Assembly (NCBI GenBank): GCA_963710725.1
Contig: CAVQBJ010000008.1
Span: 1,302,001 to 1,366,000 of the forward strand
Length of the DNA stretch: 64,000 nucleotides
Reading direction: 5' to 3'
Source of the DNA: CAVQBJ01 sp963710725
Lineage (GTDB): Bacteria; Actinomycetota; Thermoleophilia; Solirubrobacterales; Solirubrobacteraceae
Shown here: one piece after another, positions 62,623 to 64,000 of the stretch
How positions within the stretch are numbered: position 1 is the stretch's first letter
Layout of the letters: each line of letters opens with the position of its first letter
Program-made: the position numbers and the translations under genes
Notes under the pieces: generated by a model
Seen by the model: the letters and a program-made list of their open reading frames with translations, nothing else
Told to the model about the DNA's origin: nothing
Database searches by the model: none

Positions 62623-63462
62623 ATGCCCGAGATCCTCCGCTACGCGGCGTTCACCGACCGGCCCGCCGGCGGCAACCCGGCCGGCATCGTCCTCGACGCG
62701 CGCGGGCTCGACGACGCCGCGATGCAGACGATCGCCGCGGAGGTCGGCTACTCCGAGACGGCCTTCGTGACCGGCGCGGCCGACGGCGCGCTCATCGTGC
62801 GCTACTTCACACCGAAGACCGAGATGCCGTTCTGCGGTCACGCGACGATCGCCCTCGGGGTCGCGCTCGCCGAGCGCCGCGGCCCCGGTCCGCTGATCCT
62901 GAACACCCAGGCCGGGCGCGTCGCGCTCGAGACCGAGCAGGACGGCAGCGGCCTGCGGGCGACGCTCACCAGCGTGGCGCCGTACGTCGATCCGGTGGCC
63001 GAGCACGACGTCGCCGAGGCGCTCGCCGCGCTCGGTTGGGTGCCGGCCGACCTCGACGAGGACCTGCCGCCGCGCGTGGCCTACGCCGGGGCTCGCCACC
63101 TCGTCCTCGGCGTCCTCTCGCGGACGCGCCTCGGCGAACTCGACTACGACGTCGAGCGCCTGCGCACCCTGGCGCAGGCGCGCGACTGGTCGACGCTCGC
63201 ACTCGTGTACCGCCGTGACGCGACCACCTTCGACGCGCGCAACCCCGCGCCCGGCGTCGGCATCCTCGAAGACCCGGCCACCGGGGCCGCGGCCGCCGCG
63301 TTCGGCGCCTACCTGCGGGCGCTCGGGCTCATCGAGCCGCCGGCCACCCTGGAGATCCACCAGGGTGACGACCTCGGCCGCCCGAGCGTCCTGCACGTCG
63401 ACGTGCCGCCCGGGGAGGGGTCCGGCGTGCGCGTGAGCGGCACCGCCGTCGTCATCGACTGA
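62623..63462 (+). CDS. PhzF-family isomerase/epimerase
   Basis: 279 residues from ATG 62623. PhzF/DapF-fold signatures are RYAAFTDRPAGGNPAGIVLD, TIAAEVGYSETAFVTGAADG (catalytic-site Glu in the SETAF string), YFTPKTEMPFCGHATIALGV in the middle, and EDPATGAAAAAFGAYLRALG and LHVDVPPGEGSGVRVSGTAV towards the end. Family members isomerise small acids such as dihydrohydroxyanthranilate, but most chromosomal copies have no known substrate. The start is chosen at MPEILRYAAF; a -10-like GATACT lies nine bases upstream. The open frame upstream is repeat DNA. Confidence 0.9.
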   Translation: MPEILRYAAFTDRPAGGNPAGIVLDARGLDDAAMQTIAAEVGYSETAFVTGAADGALIVRYFTPKTEMPFCGHATIALGVALAERRGPGPLILNTQAGRVALETEQDGSGLRATLTSVAPYVDPVAEHDVAEALAALGWVPADLDEDLPPRVAYAGARHLVLGVLSRTRLGELDYDVERLRTLAQARDWSTLALVYRRDATTFDARNPAPGVGILEDPATGAAAAAFGAYLRALGLIEPPATLEIHQGDDLGRPSVLHVDVPPGEGSGVRVSGTAVVID

Positions 63463-63538
63463 CGCGCAGGGCGCGATCGCCTTACCGCGCCCTGCGCCCG
63501 CAGACACGTGTGAGTGAGCGGCTAGGATGACCGCGTTC

Positions 63539-63598
63539 GTGAACCGTCGGCGCGCCAGCGCGTCGACGTCCTTGCCGCACACCGGAGTCCGCCCGTGA
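63539..63598 (+). CDS. Possible 19-codon leader peptide
   Basis: GTG 63539 opens 19 codons rich in Arg, Ser and Ala, closing with a TGA that overlaps the GTG of the next gene (GTGA at 63595-63598). A -10-like TAGGAT lies ten bases before the GTG. It could couple translation of the dehydrogenase, but it is short and unproven. Confidence 0.3.
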   Translation: MNRRRASASTSLPHTGVRP

Positions 63599-64000
63599 CG
63601 AGCTCGTCCGCCTCTCCCGCTTCCGATCCGCGCGACGCCCCGGACGCCGTTGTCGGCGTCGTGGGCCTCGGCTACGTCGGCCTGCCGCTGGCCGTCTCGC
63701 TGGCCGAGGCGGGACTGCGCGTCGTGGGCGTGGACGTCGATCAGCGCAAGGTCGATGCGATCGCCGCCGGAGAGAGCTACATCGAGGATGTGTCCTCCGA
63801 GCGGCTGCGGGCGCTCGATGGACGCCTGGTGGCCAGCAAGCGCTATGCGGACCTCTCCGGTGCGCAGACGGTGGTGATCGCCGTGCCGACACCGCTCACC
63901 CGTAATCGCGAGCCCGACCTCGGCCCGCTGTTGGCGTGTGGCCGCGCGCTCGCGGCGGTGTTACAGCGTGGGCAGCTGGTCGTGCTCGAGTCCACGACGT
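63595..64000 (+). CDS. Nucleotide-sugar (UDP-glucose/GDP-mannose type) dehydrogenase, cut by right edge
   Basis: The first 135 residues only. A short Ser/Ala/Asp-rich lead, then the NAD site VVGVVGLGYVGLPLAVSLAE followed by AGLRVVGVDVDQRKVDAI. IEDVSSERLRALDGRL, AQTVVIAVPTPLTRNREPDL and QRGQLVVLESTT match UDP-N-acetyl-hexosamine or UDP-glucose 6-dehydrogenases (WecC/TviB-like). It makes a UDP-uronic acid for cell-surface polysaccharide. The start at GTG 63595 overlaps the stop of a possible short leader peptide. Confidence 0.88.
   Translation, partial: MTSSSASPASDPRDAPDAVVGVVGLGYVGLPLAVSLAEAGLRVVGVDVDQRKVDAIAAGESYIEDVSSERLRALDGRLVASKRYADLSGAQTVVIAVPTPLTRNREPDLGPLLACGRALAAVLQRGQLVVLESTT

Overview
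The window is a very GC-rich (third codon positions almost all G or C) actinobacterial chromosome segment. The mix of genes (flagellin, PAS-GGDEF-EAL proteins, sulfoquinovose synthase, DUF3089 and DUF6596-type proteins, many TetR regulators, GTG/TTG starts, leaderless promoters) suggests the class Thermoleophilia (Solirubrobacterales: Conexibacter, Solirubrobacter and relatives). The taxonomic call is inference, because no rRNA or tRNA gene was seen.

Layout. 0-9.1 kb is a carbohydrate block: an edge-truncated SnoaL-like gene, a GH65 disaccharide phosphorylase coupled to a beta-phosphoglucomutase-like HAD protein, a GH76 endo-mannanase-like protein and two tandem clan GH-A hydrolases. The last three are broken by one-base frameshifts. 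9.1-20.5 kb holds a hairpin-bearing tandem repeat, TetR regulators (one with a clear double operator), a membrane-anchored hypothetical protein, a GT2 glycosyltransferase, the sulfolipid gene sqdB, an alpha/beta-hydrolase operon, membrane proteins, a P1 peptidase and a truncated SDR. 20.5-26.4 kb holds a PAS-GGDEF-EAL protein, an ECF sigma factor followed by small proteins, and a lone flagellin behind a sigma-28-type promoter.

26.4-36.7 kb is the most interesting part: a BTAD/AAA/LuxR giant regulator (frameshifted) divergent from a compact RiPP locus. The locus encodes a YcaO cyclodehydratase, a shortened E1-like partner with a Cys4 zinc site, a 62-residue precursor peptide with a perfect Shine-Dalgarno, and a PqqD-like (RRE)/M50 membrane peptidase. 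A GMC oxidoreductase with a membrane N-terminal half lies on its far side.

36.7-43 kb: an M50 site-2 protease, a previously uncalled 58-residue gene, a DUF3089 lipase-like protein, a GT1 glycosyltransferase, a leaderless cupin, and split LigD polymerase and ligase genes. 43-49 kb: three tandem paralogous secreted proteins (conserved head, Thr-rich linker, TIG domain), each with its own promoter and terminator. 49-64 kb: GNAT proteins, VOC and YCII proteins with a SigJ-like sigma factor, an SGNH hydrolase, a second PAS-GGDEF-EAL protein, ClpP, an AHSA1/ArsR pair with a palindromic operator, an Ig-like secreted protein, SRPBCC and epimerase-like proteins, a Cys-rich small protein, PhzF, and the start of a nucleotide-sugar dehydrogenase cut by the right edge.

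Four intergenic gaps (11.1, 18.8, 36.8 and 62.2 kb) carry copies of one composite repeat: a core bounded by GGTGTG and CACACCCC, with a GTCACGCGACCGTGAC-type module in direct orientation on each side. No CRISPR array, tRNA, rRNA or insertion sequence was seen.
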